Assembly: GCF_007197645.1 (NCBI RefSeq) | Contig: NZ_VKGK01000018.1 | Coordinates: 1 to 64,000, forward strand | Direction: 5' to 3' | Length of the DNA: 64,000 nucleotides | From: Shewanella hanedai | Lineage (GTDB): Bacteria > Pseudomonadota > Gammaproteobacteria > Enterobacterales > Shewanellaceae | Shown here: piece by piece, positions 57,813 to 64,000 of the stretch | How the letters are laid out: the number at the start of each line of letters is the position of its first letter | Numbering within the stretch: the stretch's first letter is position 1 | Notes under the pieces: generated by a model | Database searches by the model: none | What the model was told of the DNA's origin: nothing | Seen by the model: the letters and a program-made list of their open reading frames with translations, nothing else | Translations under genes and position numbers: made by a program

Positions 57813-58724
57813 ATGACAGGTAAAGCGACAATTCTTTTAGTAGACGATACTCGTAGCAATATTGAGATATTGGCGGCATGTCTTCAGCATAACTATCAGT
57901 TAAAAGTCGCCATGACAGGTATCCGATGTTTGGAGCTCGCAGAGAAAACACCGATCCCAGATTTGATATTACTCGATGTGGTCATGCCTGATATGGACGG
58001 GTATGAAGTATGTAGAAAGTTAAAAGAGAGCTCCGTGACTAAAGATATCCCAGTTATTTTTGTCACAGGCAAAGATAGCGATGAAGATGAGGAGTATGGT
58101 TTACAGCTAGGGGCAGTTGATTACATTACTAAACCCATACGTCCTGCGATCGTAACGGCGAGAGTCGGTACACAAGTTATCTTGAAACAACAAAGTGACG
58201 CCCTTAGAAGCATGGCTCTACATGATCAGTTGACCAGTTTATTTAACCGTCACTTTCTTATTGAAGCTGCAACAAATAAGATATCTCGCTTATCTAGGCA
58301 TGGCGGAAAACTGTCAATTATGATGATTGATATTGACCATTTTAAGTTGGTTAACGATCAGTTTGGGCATCAAAATGGCGATATCGTCCTGCAGGCAGTA
58401 GCCGATGTGCTAGCTGACTGTAATCGTAAAGAGGATGTGGTCGCCAGATTTGGAGGCGAAGAGTTTGTCATCTTACTCGATCATTGTTCACTGGACGATA
58501 CGCAAGACAAAGCGGAACAGCTACGGTCGAAAATCGAACAGCTTAATCCAGGTAAGATCCATGTTACCGCGAGCTTTGGTATTGCTGAACTTGAATCAGA
58601 AAATGAAGGATTTGAGCATCTTCTTGCAAGAGCTGATGCAGCGGTTTATTCAGCAAAAGAGAAAGGCAGAAATTGTATCGTAAAGGCCAACAAAGATCTT
58701 GAGTCAGACGTTAAAGGCAAGTAA
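57813..58724 (+). CDS. response-regulator diguanylate cyclase (REC-GGDEF)
   Basis: A 303-residue response regulator: receiver domain 1-120 with phospho-acceptor Asp55 (LILLDVVMPDMDG) and a GGDEF domain with GGEEF at 214-218. The inhibitory RxxD motif (Arg205-Asp208) lies exactly five residues upstream, so product inhibition should be intact. It makes c-di-GMP. The ATG at 57813 is two bases after the kinase stop and has GGGG nearby; a TTG at 57807 overlaps the kinase. The kinase is its probable phosphodonor. Confidence 0.93.
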   Translation: MTGKATILLVDDTRSNIEILAACLQHNYQLKVAMTGIRCLELAEKTPIPDLILLDVVMPDMDGYEVCRKLKESSVTKDIPVIFVTGKDSDEDEEYGLQLGAVDYITKPIRPAIVTARVGTQVILKQQSDALRSMALHDQLTSLFNRHFLIEAATNKISRLSRHGGKLSIMMIDIDHFKLVNDQFGHQNGDIVLQAVADVLADCNRKEDVVARFGGEEFVILLDHCSLDDTQDKAEQLRSKIEQLNPGKIHVTASFGIAELESENEGFEHLLARADAAVYSAKEKGRNCIVKANKDLESDVKGK

Positions 58725-58761
58725 TCAGTCACTACTTCGCATGAGTGAAGACAATAAGCTT

Positions 58762-59760
58762 TTATAAGTGCCAACTAAACAAAAGCGAGCCATAGCCATG
58801 CCACTTAGCTTCATCAGTCCGGTATTCACGACTATAAGTATTAAAGCTCCAGCCGACAGACCAAGTTGGATGAGACCATAGAATACCGGTTACTAGTCCT
58901 GCCTGCATGTTTTCCAATTGAGGTTGAGAGTCATAGGGCAGAGAGCCATCTAAGGTTAAATCATTTAACCGATACCCTATCGAAGCTCTGCTATAAAAAA
59001 TAATGCTACTTGCTTGAGAAATTGAAGCAACATTTCCCATGTGCCCGCTATGATGACTTAACCGCCCAAAAGAGTTTTCTAAATCATTACCCCAGCGAAA
59101 AGTGAGTCCCAAATTCGTTTCAGTTCGAAAATTCCCAACTTGGCTATGACTAAAGCCACTTAGTTCCCACTGACTATCCCCAGAAGTCACAGGATTAACG
59201 AGATCTCCTCTGATTAACAGGCCATCTACCTCATAGGCGAGTTGAAGAGTCACTTGATTCTCAACCTGTTGATGCCAGCCTAAAGGCGGTGAGGAACCCG
59301 TTATTTTATGAACAAATTCTTGTACTTGCTGAGCACCAGAGGCGGGCCCAACGACACCCAGTGAAAACCAGTTTTTTTGTGCCCATTGGCTACCGTAATG
59401 AGCTGTGTGGCTCTCAAGGGCTAAGTATCCAGCGTAGGGGCGGTCGGTGCTCTGAGGTGTTTCAATTTCAATCTCCCCAGGCGTCCACATCTGTTGAATC
59501 AGCTTTAGTCCCCAAGCAAGTTCGGCATCGTCCTGATGAAAAGTAAAATTACTTTGCCACTTTAACGGCGGGGGAAGTTCTATGGCGGAGCGGCTTGGTG
59601 TGCTTTCCCAGCTCAATATCATGCCATTGGTGTAATTGCCATCGTCTCCAAAAATAATGTCATTATCCTGCTGTAAGTGCCATTGTCCTGAGTTGGCCAA
59701 GGATGAAAATAGCAGCGAACACACTCCCAAAAGGTATCCTAAGACAAGCTTATGTTTCAA
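58762..59760 (-). CDS. LpxR-like outer-membrane lipid A deacylase family protein
   Basis: A 332-residue outer-membrane beta-barrel of the DUF2219/LpxR family, which removes the 3'-acyloxyacyl group from lipid A. A signal peptide (about 1-24) and the catalytic-region motif QQDNDIIFGDDGNYTNG support it. The start is TTG at 59760, chosen because AGGAGGTTATC sits just upstream. It could also be a family member without deacylase activity. It is monocistronic. Confidence 0.85.
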   Translation of the reverse strand: MKHKLVLGYLLGVCSLLFSSLANSGQWHLQQDNDIIFGDDGNYTNGMILSWESTPSRSAIELPPPLKWQSNFTFHQDDAELAWGLKLIQQMWTPGEIEIETPQSTDRPYAGYLALESHTAHYGSQWAQKNWFSLGVVGPASGAQQVQEFVHKITGSSPPLGWHQQVENQVTLQLAYEVDGLLIRGDLVNPVTSGDSQWELSGFSHSQVGNFRTETNLGLTFRWGNDLENSFGRLSHHSGHMGNVASISQASSIIFYSRASIGYRLNDLTLDGSLPYDSQPQLENMQAGLVTGILWSHPTWSVGWSFNTYSREYRTDEAKWHGYGSLLFSWHL

Positions 59761-59931
59761 AGATAACCTCCTGAGTTCAAATATAAATGCCTTGTTTGAA
59801 TTAGCTTATCTAAAAGACTCACAGAGTAACAAGCAGATTAATGTGTCGTTTTGTACCCAAGAGGCTTAGCTATCGATTGAAAGCAAGCCATGATCACACT
59901 CGCATCCATGTGTTATTCATGTTTTACGTAA

Positions 59932-59993
59932 ATTACATTGCGCGCAATGTAATTCCCGTGTACTCTGTTGGTAAATTAAATTGCGCGCAATTA
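59932..59993 (+). promoter_or_regulatory. twin palindromic operators upstream of ohr
   Basis: A perfect 24-bp palindrome (59932-59955) and a perfect 14-bp palindrome (59980-59993) share the core ATTGCGCGCAAT and have centres 43 bp apart, about four helical turns. Both resemble known OhrR operators. No ohrR gene is in this window. Confidence 0.65.
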
Positions 59994-60035
59994 ATGTGTG
60001 CGATTACCCTATTTAGTAAACGCCGGAGATAAACG

Positions 60036-60458
60036 ATGAAGCAATTATATAAAACAAGTGCAACAGCGAGTGCTGGACGAAATGGCAAGGTATCAAGTGA
60101 TGATGGTCTACTCTCACTCTCATTGAGTTACCCAAAAGAGATGGGCGGAACGGGTGAGGCAACAAATCCTGAACAGTTATTTGCTGCTGGTTACAGTGCG
60201 TGTTTCTCCAATGCGATATTGCATGTGGCTCGTGAAGCTAAATTGACATTAAAAGAAGCACCAGTAACCGCAAGTGTTGCTATTGGGGTAAGAGAAGAGG
60301 GCGGTTTTGCGTTAACAGCTGCGCTATCAGTCTCACTGGATTTACCACAAGAGGAAGCTGTCAACTTGGTGATACTGGCCCACCAGGTTTGTCCGTATTC
60401 TAACGCTGTTAGAAATAATATCGATGTTGCATTAACCGTGAATGGCCAAGCCATTTAA
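60036..60458 (+). CDS. ohr: organic hydroperoxide resistance protein
   Basis: A 140-residue Ohr peroxidase that reduces organic and fatty-acid hydroperoxides with a lipoyl donor. The reactive and resolving cysteines are Cys56 in GYSACFSNA and Cys119 in HQVCPYSNAVR; EATNPEQLF supplies Glu46. The sequence fits Ohr better than OsmC. GGAGATAAACG precedes the ATG. It is probably controlled by the twin operators upstream. doxX remnants follow 20 bases later. Confidence 0.93.
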   Translation: MKQLYKTSATASAGRNGKVSSDDGLLSLSLSYPKEMGGTGEATNPEQLFAAGYSACFSNAILHVAREAKLTLKEAPVTASVAIGVREEGGFALTAALSVSLDLPQEEAVNLVILAHQVCPYSNAVRNNIDVALTVNGQAI

Positions 60459-60480
60459 ACTCATAAGTAGGGATGGTTAA

Positions 60481-61149
60481 ATGCGAAATGAAATAACCAT
60501 GAATACCGTATTGTTGACGAGTGGAAGAGTGTTACTGGCACTCTATTTCCTCCTGCCAGGTATCATGAAGTTTGTTAGTTGGGATATGCATATATACCCA
60601 AGCTACTTCAAGATGATCGTTTCAGAGCTCCCGTAGGATAGCTGAACAAGGCTGTGATTGAGGTTAATGGTTACTTCCTTATTGATATCACTAACACAGT
60701 GCAGATATTCTACGGGAACTCCCGAAGGGCAAGGCGAGAAGCAACATGTTTCTGCGTTATGAAAAAGTGAATTAGAATAACTAGTCCAACTATTTCATGC
60801 CTTGAACTCTGTCACTTCTCGACATGCTGAATCCTGTATCTTGAAGTGGTTTGGGTATACCTTAATGGAAAAGCATCAAATGTTGATGGTCCCTGTTTTA
60901 CTTGCCACTGCGGGTGTATTTCAGATAGGTGCCGCTATTGCTCTTATTTTAAATCGATATACCTATGTCGTTTCATTGTTACTTGCAGTGTTAGTACTCA
61001 CTATTAATGTTAACTTGCATGATTTCTGGAACTACACAGGAGTTGAAGGGGCTCACGAGATGCAAAACTTTGTGAAAAATCTGGGCATCTTAGCCGGGTT
61101 ACTTGTGTTAGCAGGACACGCAAGAATGGAGTTAGACAGAAAAGGGTAA
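60481..61149 (+). pseudogene. doxX gene interrupted by a MITE-like element
   Basis: The first part (60481-60592) encodes a DoxX-like start with LALYFLLPGIMKF and stops falsely at 60634-60636 inside the element. The second part (60860-61149) encodes the rest (MEKHQMLMVPVLLA... LHDFWNYTGVEGAHEMQNF). Joining 60592 to 60860 restores an uninterrupted 133-residue frame through an ACC codon, so the insertion is recent or clean. DoxX is a four-helix membrane protein, in some bacteria linked to redox or thiol stress, which fits its place after ohr. The gene may still give two fragments but probably no working protein. Confidence 0.8.
60593..60859. mobile_element. 267-bp MITE-like element with 22-bp terminal inverted repeats
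   Basis: Its ends are the 22-bp repeats 60593-60614 (starting TATACCCAAGCTAC) and 60838-60859 (ending GGTTTGGGTATA), matching except at two positions. The insertion fits a TA target duplication as in the IS630/Tc1 class. Inside is a second inverted repeat (60630-60644 and 60702-60716) and no transposase. Similar TATACCCAAG-ended elements are common in Shewanella and Vibrio genomes, from memory. Confidence 0.8.
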
Positions 61150-61174
61150 ACATTTAAGGTTGTGACGCTAAAAC

Positions 61175-61201
61175 AAAAACCACTGTTAAGTGGTTTTTTT
61201 G
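61175..61201. terminator. bidirectional terminator between doxX and CBS gene
   Basis: AACCACT pairs with AGTGGTT around GTTA, with an A-run before and a T-run after. Confidence 0.75.
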
Positions 61202-61211
61202 TTTGCTCAAT

Positions 61212-61793
61212 TTAAAATAAACGTGCGTTCTTAGCTAAGTTGGTCTTGAAGATATGCATGAATGAAGGGGGCTGCTCGATATTAATTGGCACTTTCAGTT
61301 TACGTGCAACATCATTGGCCGCGATTAAGCCTCTGATATGATGCTGCTGATGATCAATAACCAAAATATGATGCAAACCATTTTCTTGTAGTGAACGAAC
61401 CACATCACTCACACTAGCAGACGTAAGCTGCTCATAGTCCAATGACATTAACTCCTCTCTTGGAATCATCATATCAGTGACCAGTAGCTCATCTAAGTTA
61501 CTATCAAACTTGTTGGTCATTTTAAGCATTTTACTATCAGACAATTGATGTTTAGTGATCACACCTAGAAATTTATTATTCTTGTCGACAACTAATCGCA
61601 TAAACGAATGAGTCTTCTCCATTATCTCTAAGGTGTTAACTGCACCTGTATTCGAATCTACCACCATAGGTTGGGAGTGATCGAAATCAGTGAATATCGA
61701 TAAGGCTGGAGAGTTAAGTTGAGTTATCTCACTGTTGGTTGACCAAAGTAGATGATCAACAGAGGCTGTGCTGAAAAGTGCTAAATTTCTCAT
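61212..61793 (-). CDS. CBS-domain pair protein
   Basis: A 193-residue cytoplasmic protein with two CBS motifs (about 35-85 and 108-170), which usually bind adenosyl nucleotides. Segments such as RLVVDKNNKFLGVITKHQL and HHILVIDHQQHHIRGLIAAND are typical. No catalytic domain is attached, so it may be a regulatory partner. AAGGAATCAC precedes the ATG. Confidence 0.85.
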   Translation of the reverse strand: MRNLALFSTASVDHLLWSTNSEITQLNSPALSIFTDFDHSQPMVVDSNTGAVNTLEIMEKTHSFMRLVVDKNNKFLGVITKHQLSDSKMLKMTNKFDSNLDELLVTDMMIPREELMSLDYEQLTSASVSDVVRSLQENGLHHILVIDHQQHHIRGLIAANDVARKLKVPINIEQPPSFMHIFKTNLAKNARLF

Positions 61794-62088
61794 TCATGTG
61801 ATTCCTTAAACTGCGAAGGTTAGGTATAGATCTGTCGTGAGATCTACACTTCTATGTCGTTACTGATGGCTAAATTGATGACTAAATGGATAGTCATGGA
61901 AATCAACAGTTAGGCGAAAGGGCCATCGAGTACTGTGCTACAGAAGTTGCTTGGGCGACTACCAAGTTAGTGCATGTAAAGCAAGCGAGTCAATCACATT
62001 AATGACAATTAATTTATGTATAAGCAACTGATGCAGTTGTTGTTTATTTGTATCAGGCGGGTTGTTTCAGTCGAGTGTAGACATAAAA
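61794..62088. other. intergenic region left of the tmRNA-like fragment
   Basis: About 295 bases containing the CBS-gene promoter region. No gene or repeat was recognised. Confidence 0.5.
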
Positions 62089-62120
62089 AAAGCCCCGATA
62101 CTTTCGTATCAGGGCTTTCT
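62089..62120 (-). terminator. terminator of the tmRNA-like fragment
   Basis: Read on the minus strand: a 13-bp stem (one G-U pair) with a GAAA loop ends in GGGGCTTTTTTT. It lies seven bases past the CCA-like end of the fragment, as a tmRNA terminator would. Confidence 0.75.
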
Positions 62121-62126
62121 TAGAAT

Positions 62127-62195
62127 TGGTGGAGAGTTGATATGGGGCTTAAGCCCGCGTCCCAAAAGCCTACATCCTACCTAAGCACCCTTAGC
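62127..62195 (-). pseudogene. fragment resembling the 3' end of tmRNA (ssrA), possible attachment site
   Basis: On the minus strand, GGATGTAGG, a TTT-containing gap and GGACGCGGG, followed by CTCCACCA, match the 3' end of gammaproteobacterial ssrA in order and spacing. CTAAG lies upstream as in tmRNA. The T-arm is changed, so this copy cannot be functional, and no 5' half is found nearby. ssrA 3' ends are common integration sites, so this may be the left attachment site of an island lying to the right. Confidence 0.5.
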
Positions 62196-62537
62196 GGTAG
62201 CTAATGTACTTACTTTCAAGTAGTTAAGTTTGCACATGCGTAAGAGGGTGCTAGCCTTTCTAATTGGTTGCCGCCATTCTGCCGCCATTATTTACGGATG
62301 GTCACAGTCTGCTGCAGACTTAAATTAAAGTTGCTTTAACCATTGTGTAGCATGAGATGCTTTAGCAACGTAGATTTAAAGATGGAAATGTTGTTTTTTT
62401 ATTTAAAATAATGAGTTAGGCAACCTATGTTGATGTTAATTGTGTGCTTGTATATAGTAGCCCTTACTTTTTAAGGGCTATATAAAAAACAGTTGAATTA
62501 AGCCGTTAGACTTAGAAAAATGTGAAGGAACACAACG

Positions 62538-62603
62538 ATGGCAAAGGGATTTAAATATTTATTCAAGACTGCTCTACAGCCAAGAGCCAGCATGAAAAAG
62601 TGA
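62538..62603 (+). CDS. candidate 21-residue peptide gene
   Basis: ATG to TGA gives a 21-residue basic peptide (MAKGFKYLFKTALQPRASMK and one more Lys). GAAGGAACACAACG before the ATG looks like a ribosome-binding site. It may be a real small gene or a truncated remnant. A hairpin (AGCCCTTA...TAAGGGCT, 62459-62479) lies just upstream. Confidence 0.25.
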   Translation: MAKGFKYLFKTALQPRASMKK

Positions 62604-62762
62604 AATCCCTATAAAATAAAACATACCAATTAATCTGGACTAGGTATATGCCAAGTCCAACAAGCGGTTTGTGTCATACATCGTAACGTATAAAAACTAA
62701 GACGTTAGAGGTTTGTATCCTCTGGACTATCTTTTATTCATCATGGGGAAAGGAGAAATAAA

Positions 62763-63014
62763 ATGAGTACTTCAGATAAAGAAGCTGCAATTGCAGGTGC
62801 TGCAGGTGCAGCAGCAGGAACTGCAGGATCGATTGGTGCGGTAGCAGCCTCTGGAACAGTGGCTGGTTTGGGAGCAACAGGAATAACTTCTGGTCTTGCT
62901 GCAATTGGAACCGTTGTGGGAGGTGGTATGGCTACAGGGTTAGTTATTACAGCCGCGGCCCCTCTTGCAGTTGGTGCAGCAGCGTATGGCTTATATAAAT
63001 GGCTTAAAGATTAA
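62763..63014 (+). CDS. glycine/alanine-rich small membrane protein
   Basis: An 83-residue protein made almost entirely of Gly, Ala, Ser, Thr and Val, with repeated GxxxG/AxxxG spacings. It looks like two glycine-zipper transmembrane hairpins, ending in the charged tail YKWLKD. GGGGAAAGGAG stands directly upstream, so expression is likely. Such peptides can insert and oligomerise in membranes, as in bacteriocins and pore-forming toxins, but no family is certain. Confidence 0.65.
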   Translation: MSTSDKEAAIAGAAGAAAGTAGSIGAVAASGTVAGLGATGITSGLAAIGTVVGGGMATGLVITAAAPLAVGAAAYGLYKWLKD

Positions 63015-63115
63015 TCATCTCTACAAGGCAAACCAATGGACGCTAAACAGTTGTCACGTTTTTTGGCAAAACTCCAAAAGTACCAACTTATGCGCCATTA
63101 TTTGCGGCGTTATAT

Positions 63116-63478
63116 TTACTTGATTTCATTGCCACTATTATTGTGTACCTTGACGCCTTTTCGATGTTTAGAAAAGTCTTCAATAGAGAAGGTTACTTCC
63201 ATTAAACTAGAAAATTCTATCGTGTATCGTTGTAGTCCTCTTTTAGTTTTTTTTGTGGGTATTATGTTAGATATCACTCCAGTTGCGCGGCGTTTTTTTA
63301 CAGGATCGCTAATTGCTACACGGCATGTAGCATGGGTTATGATATGAGTTTGTTGTTGTGGGCTTAGTATGTATCCATAGGCTTTTAAAGTTTTCAAAGA
63401 CTCATCAAGGTCTTTTTTGAACCCTGAACCATTATTTGCCTGTTTCTTGTAACGCATACTTAAAGTAACTAATGCCAT
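63116..63478 (-). CDS. hypothetical basic protein in the island
   Basis: A 120-residue charged protein (many Lys; PVKKRRATGVISNIIPTKKTKR in the middle) with no recognised domain. A GGAATAG motif precedes its ATG. It overlaps a plus-strand frame at 63036-63347, judged less likely because that one is hydrophobic and patternless beyond the start. Confidence 0.45.
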   Translation of the reverse strand: MALVTLSMRYKKQANNGSGFKKDLDESLKTLKAYGYILSPQQQTHIITHATCRVAISDPVKKRRATGVISNIIPTKKTKRGLQRYTIEFSSLMEVTFSIEDFSKHRKGVKVHNNSGNEIK

Positions 63479-63828
63479 ATCTACTATTCCGGATTTATTT
63501 TGATTGTAAGAATTTCACGAGTAAATTTCTAGTTGCATATAGTGACTATATCATAAATGTCAAAAGGTAATTAAACCTTTTTAAACAGTTAGTTACCTTT
63601 GTGTTTCTACACATTTTAATCCACTGTTTTAGTTCGCTTAATGCGGCGTTGAGGCTGTATAATTTCTCCAAAGTGGAAAATTACGGATGATATCTATGTT
63701 TCGAGAGCCCGTAAAAGCAATTGTTTCGTCGGATATGGTCTCAGATTTCACGTAGCAACGCGTTTTGAGGGTTAATTTTTAATGATTTTTGAGGCTGTTT
63801 TTTCTAAAAGAGAAATTCTACAGGCTGG
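63479..63828. other. non-coding stretch in the island
   Basis: About 350 AT-rich bases upstream of the minus-strand hypothetical. A TCTCCAAAGTGG-type hairpin around 63660-63690 is possible. No gene was recognised. Confidence 0.4.
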
Positions 63829-63999
63829 TTAGCTGCTCTCGACAAACTCACTTTCTACTCGTTCTACTATATTTGGGATTGCTTTTGTATAGATAGCTAT
63901 ATAGTTGTGGAACATTTTATCTTTAGTAGTTAAGTCATCATCTTTAAGTTTATCGCCAACATATATGTCTAAACGAGCGAGATGTAGCTTTACGAAACC
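63829..63999 (-). CDS. C-terminal end of a gene leaving the right edge (partial)
   Basis: An open minus-strand frame runs from the window edge to a TAA at 63831-63829, giving 56 residues with balanced composition (for example LARLDIYVGDKLKDDDL and IPNIVERVESEF). Stop-free length and composition support a real gene. The product is unknown. Confidence 0.5.
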   Translation of the reverse strand, partial: GFVKLHLARLDIYVGDKLKDDDLTTKDKMFHNYIAIYTKAIPNIVERVESEFVESS

Positions 64000-64000
64000 A

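Noticed and set aside
62127..62560. complete tmRNA gene
   Set aside because: Only the 3' end is recognisable; the T-arm is broken and the 5' domain was not found on either strand.
63036..63347. plus-strand frame of 103 residues after the glycine-rich gene
   Set aside because: It overlaps the minus-strand hypothetical and is hydrophobic without a family pattern; only the AAGG before its ATG speaks for it.

Overview
The window looks like a chromosomal segment of a marine Shewanella-type gammaproteobacterium. The pointers are the nrdR-ribD-ribE-ribBA-ribH-nusB-thiL-pgpA order, a RibBA whose GTP cyclohydrolase half is degenerate (the RibBX variant known from Shewanella and relatives), a TapY1/TapY2-like pair, a Shewanella-like cold-active phosphatase, an M9 collagenase of Vibrio/Shewanella style and an EttA of E. 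coli length. This is judged by eye from protein motifs; no search was run. Base composition looks moderate and AT-leaning, and no rRNA, tRNA or CRISPR array was found.

Layout. 1-9.5 kb: cold-shock gene, iron-dependent alcohol dehydrogenase, YbaK-type deacylase, a 1403-residue secreted collagenase, and small enzymes (VOC, NYN, GNAT). 9.7-14 kb: a two-gene RND efflux operon. 14.4-18.8 kb: a PilY1/TapY1-like pilus-tip protein with TapY2 and a YjbR-like protein. 18.8-22.2 kb: SDR, DCC and DUF3429 genes, two tiny genes and a periplasmic phosphatase. 22.6-28.1 kb: two metallo-beta-lactamase-fold proteins around a 1-kb non-coding stretch holding a diverged direct repeat, then a divergent LysR/LysE pair. 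28.2-37.7 kb: conserved housekeeping core (ettA, glyA, nrdR, riboflavin genes, nusB, thiL, pgpA). 38.3-43.8 kb: an unrecognised membrane coiled-coil protein and an mhpD-mhpF-mhpE-like lower meta-cleavage operon with its own LysR. 43.9-49.7 kb: ArsR/permease/redoxin group, a MarR protein with a cysteine-rich tail facing a lipoprotein gene, and a FadE-like dehydrogenase. 50.1-59.8 kb: LruC-domain protein with a lipoprotein, a 1482-residue hybrid kinase coupled to a diguanylate cyclase, and an LpxR-like protein. 60-61.2 kb: ohr behind two palindromic operators, then a doxX gene split by a 267-bp MITE-like element. 62.1 kb to the end: a fragment resembling the 3' end of tmRNA, followed by short unusual genes, as expected at the edge of an integrated island.

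Working together: the riboflavin block makes FMN/FAD; MhpD-F-E would turn 2-hydroxypentadienoate into pyruvate and acetyl-CoA; the hybrid kinase and cyclase form a candidate c-di-GMP relay; ohr and the interrupted doxX sit together in a peroxide/thiol-stress context. The most novel points are the MITE-interrupted doxX with a perfectly restorable frame, the tmRNA-derived junction with a glycine-zipper peptide gene beyond it, the MarR protein with a four-cysteine tail and matching operators, and the membrane coiled-coil protein.
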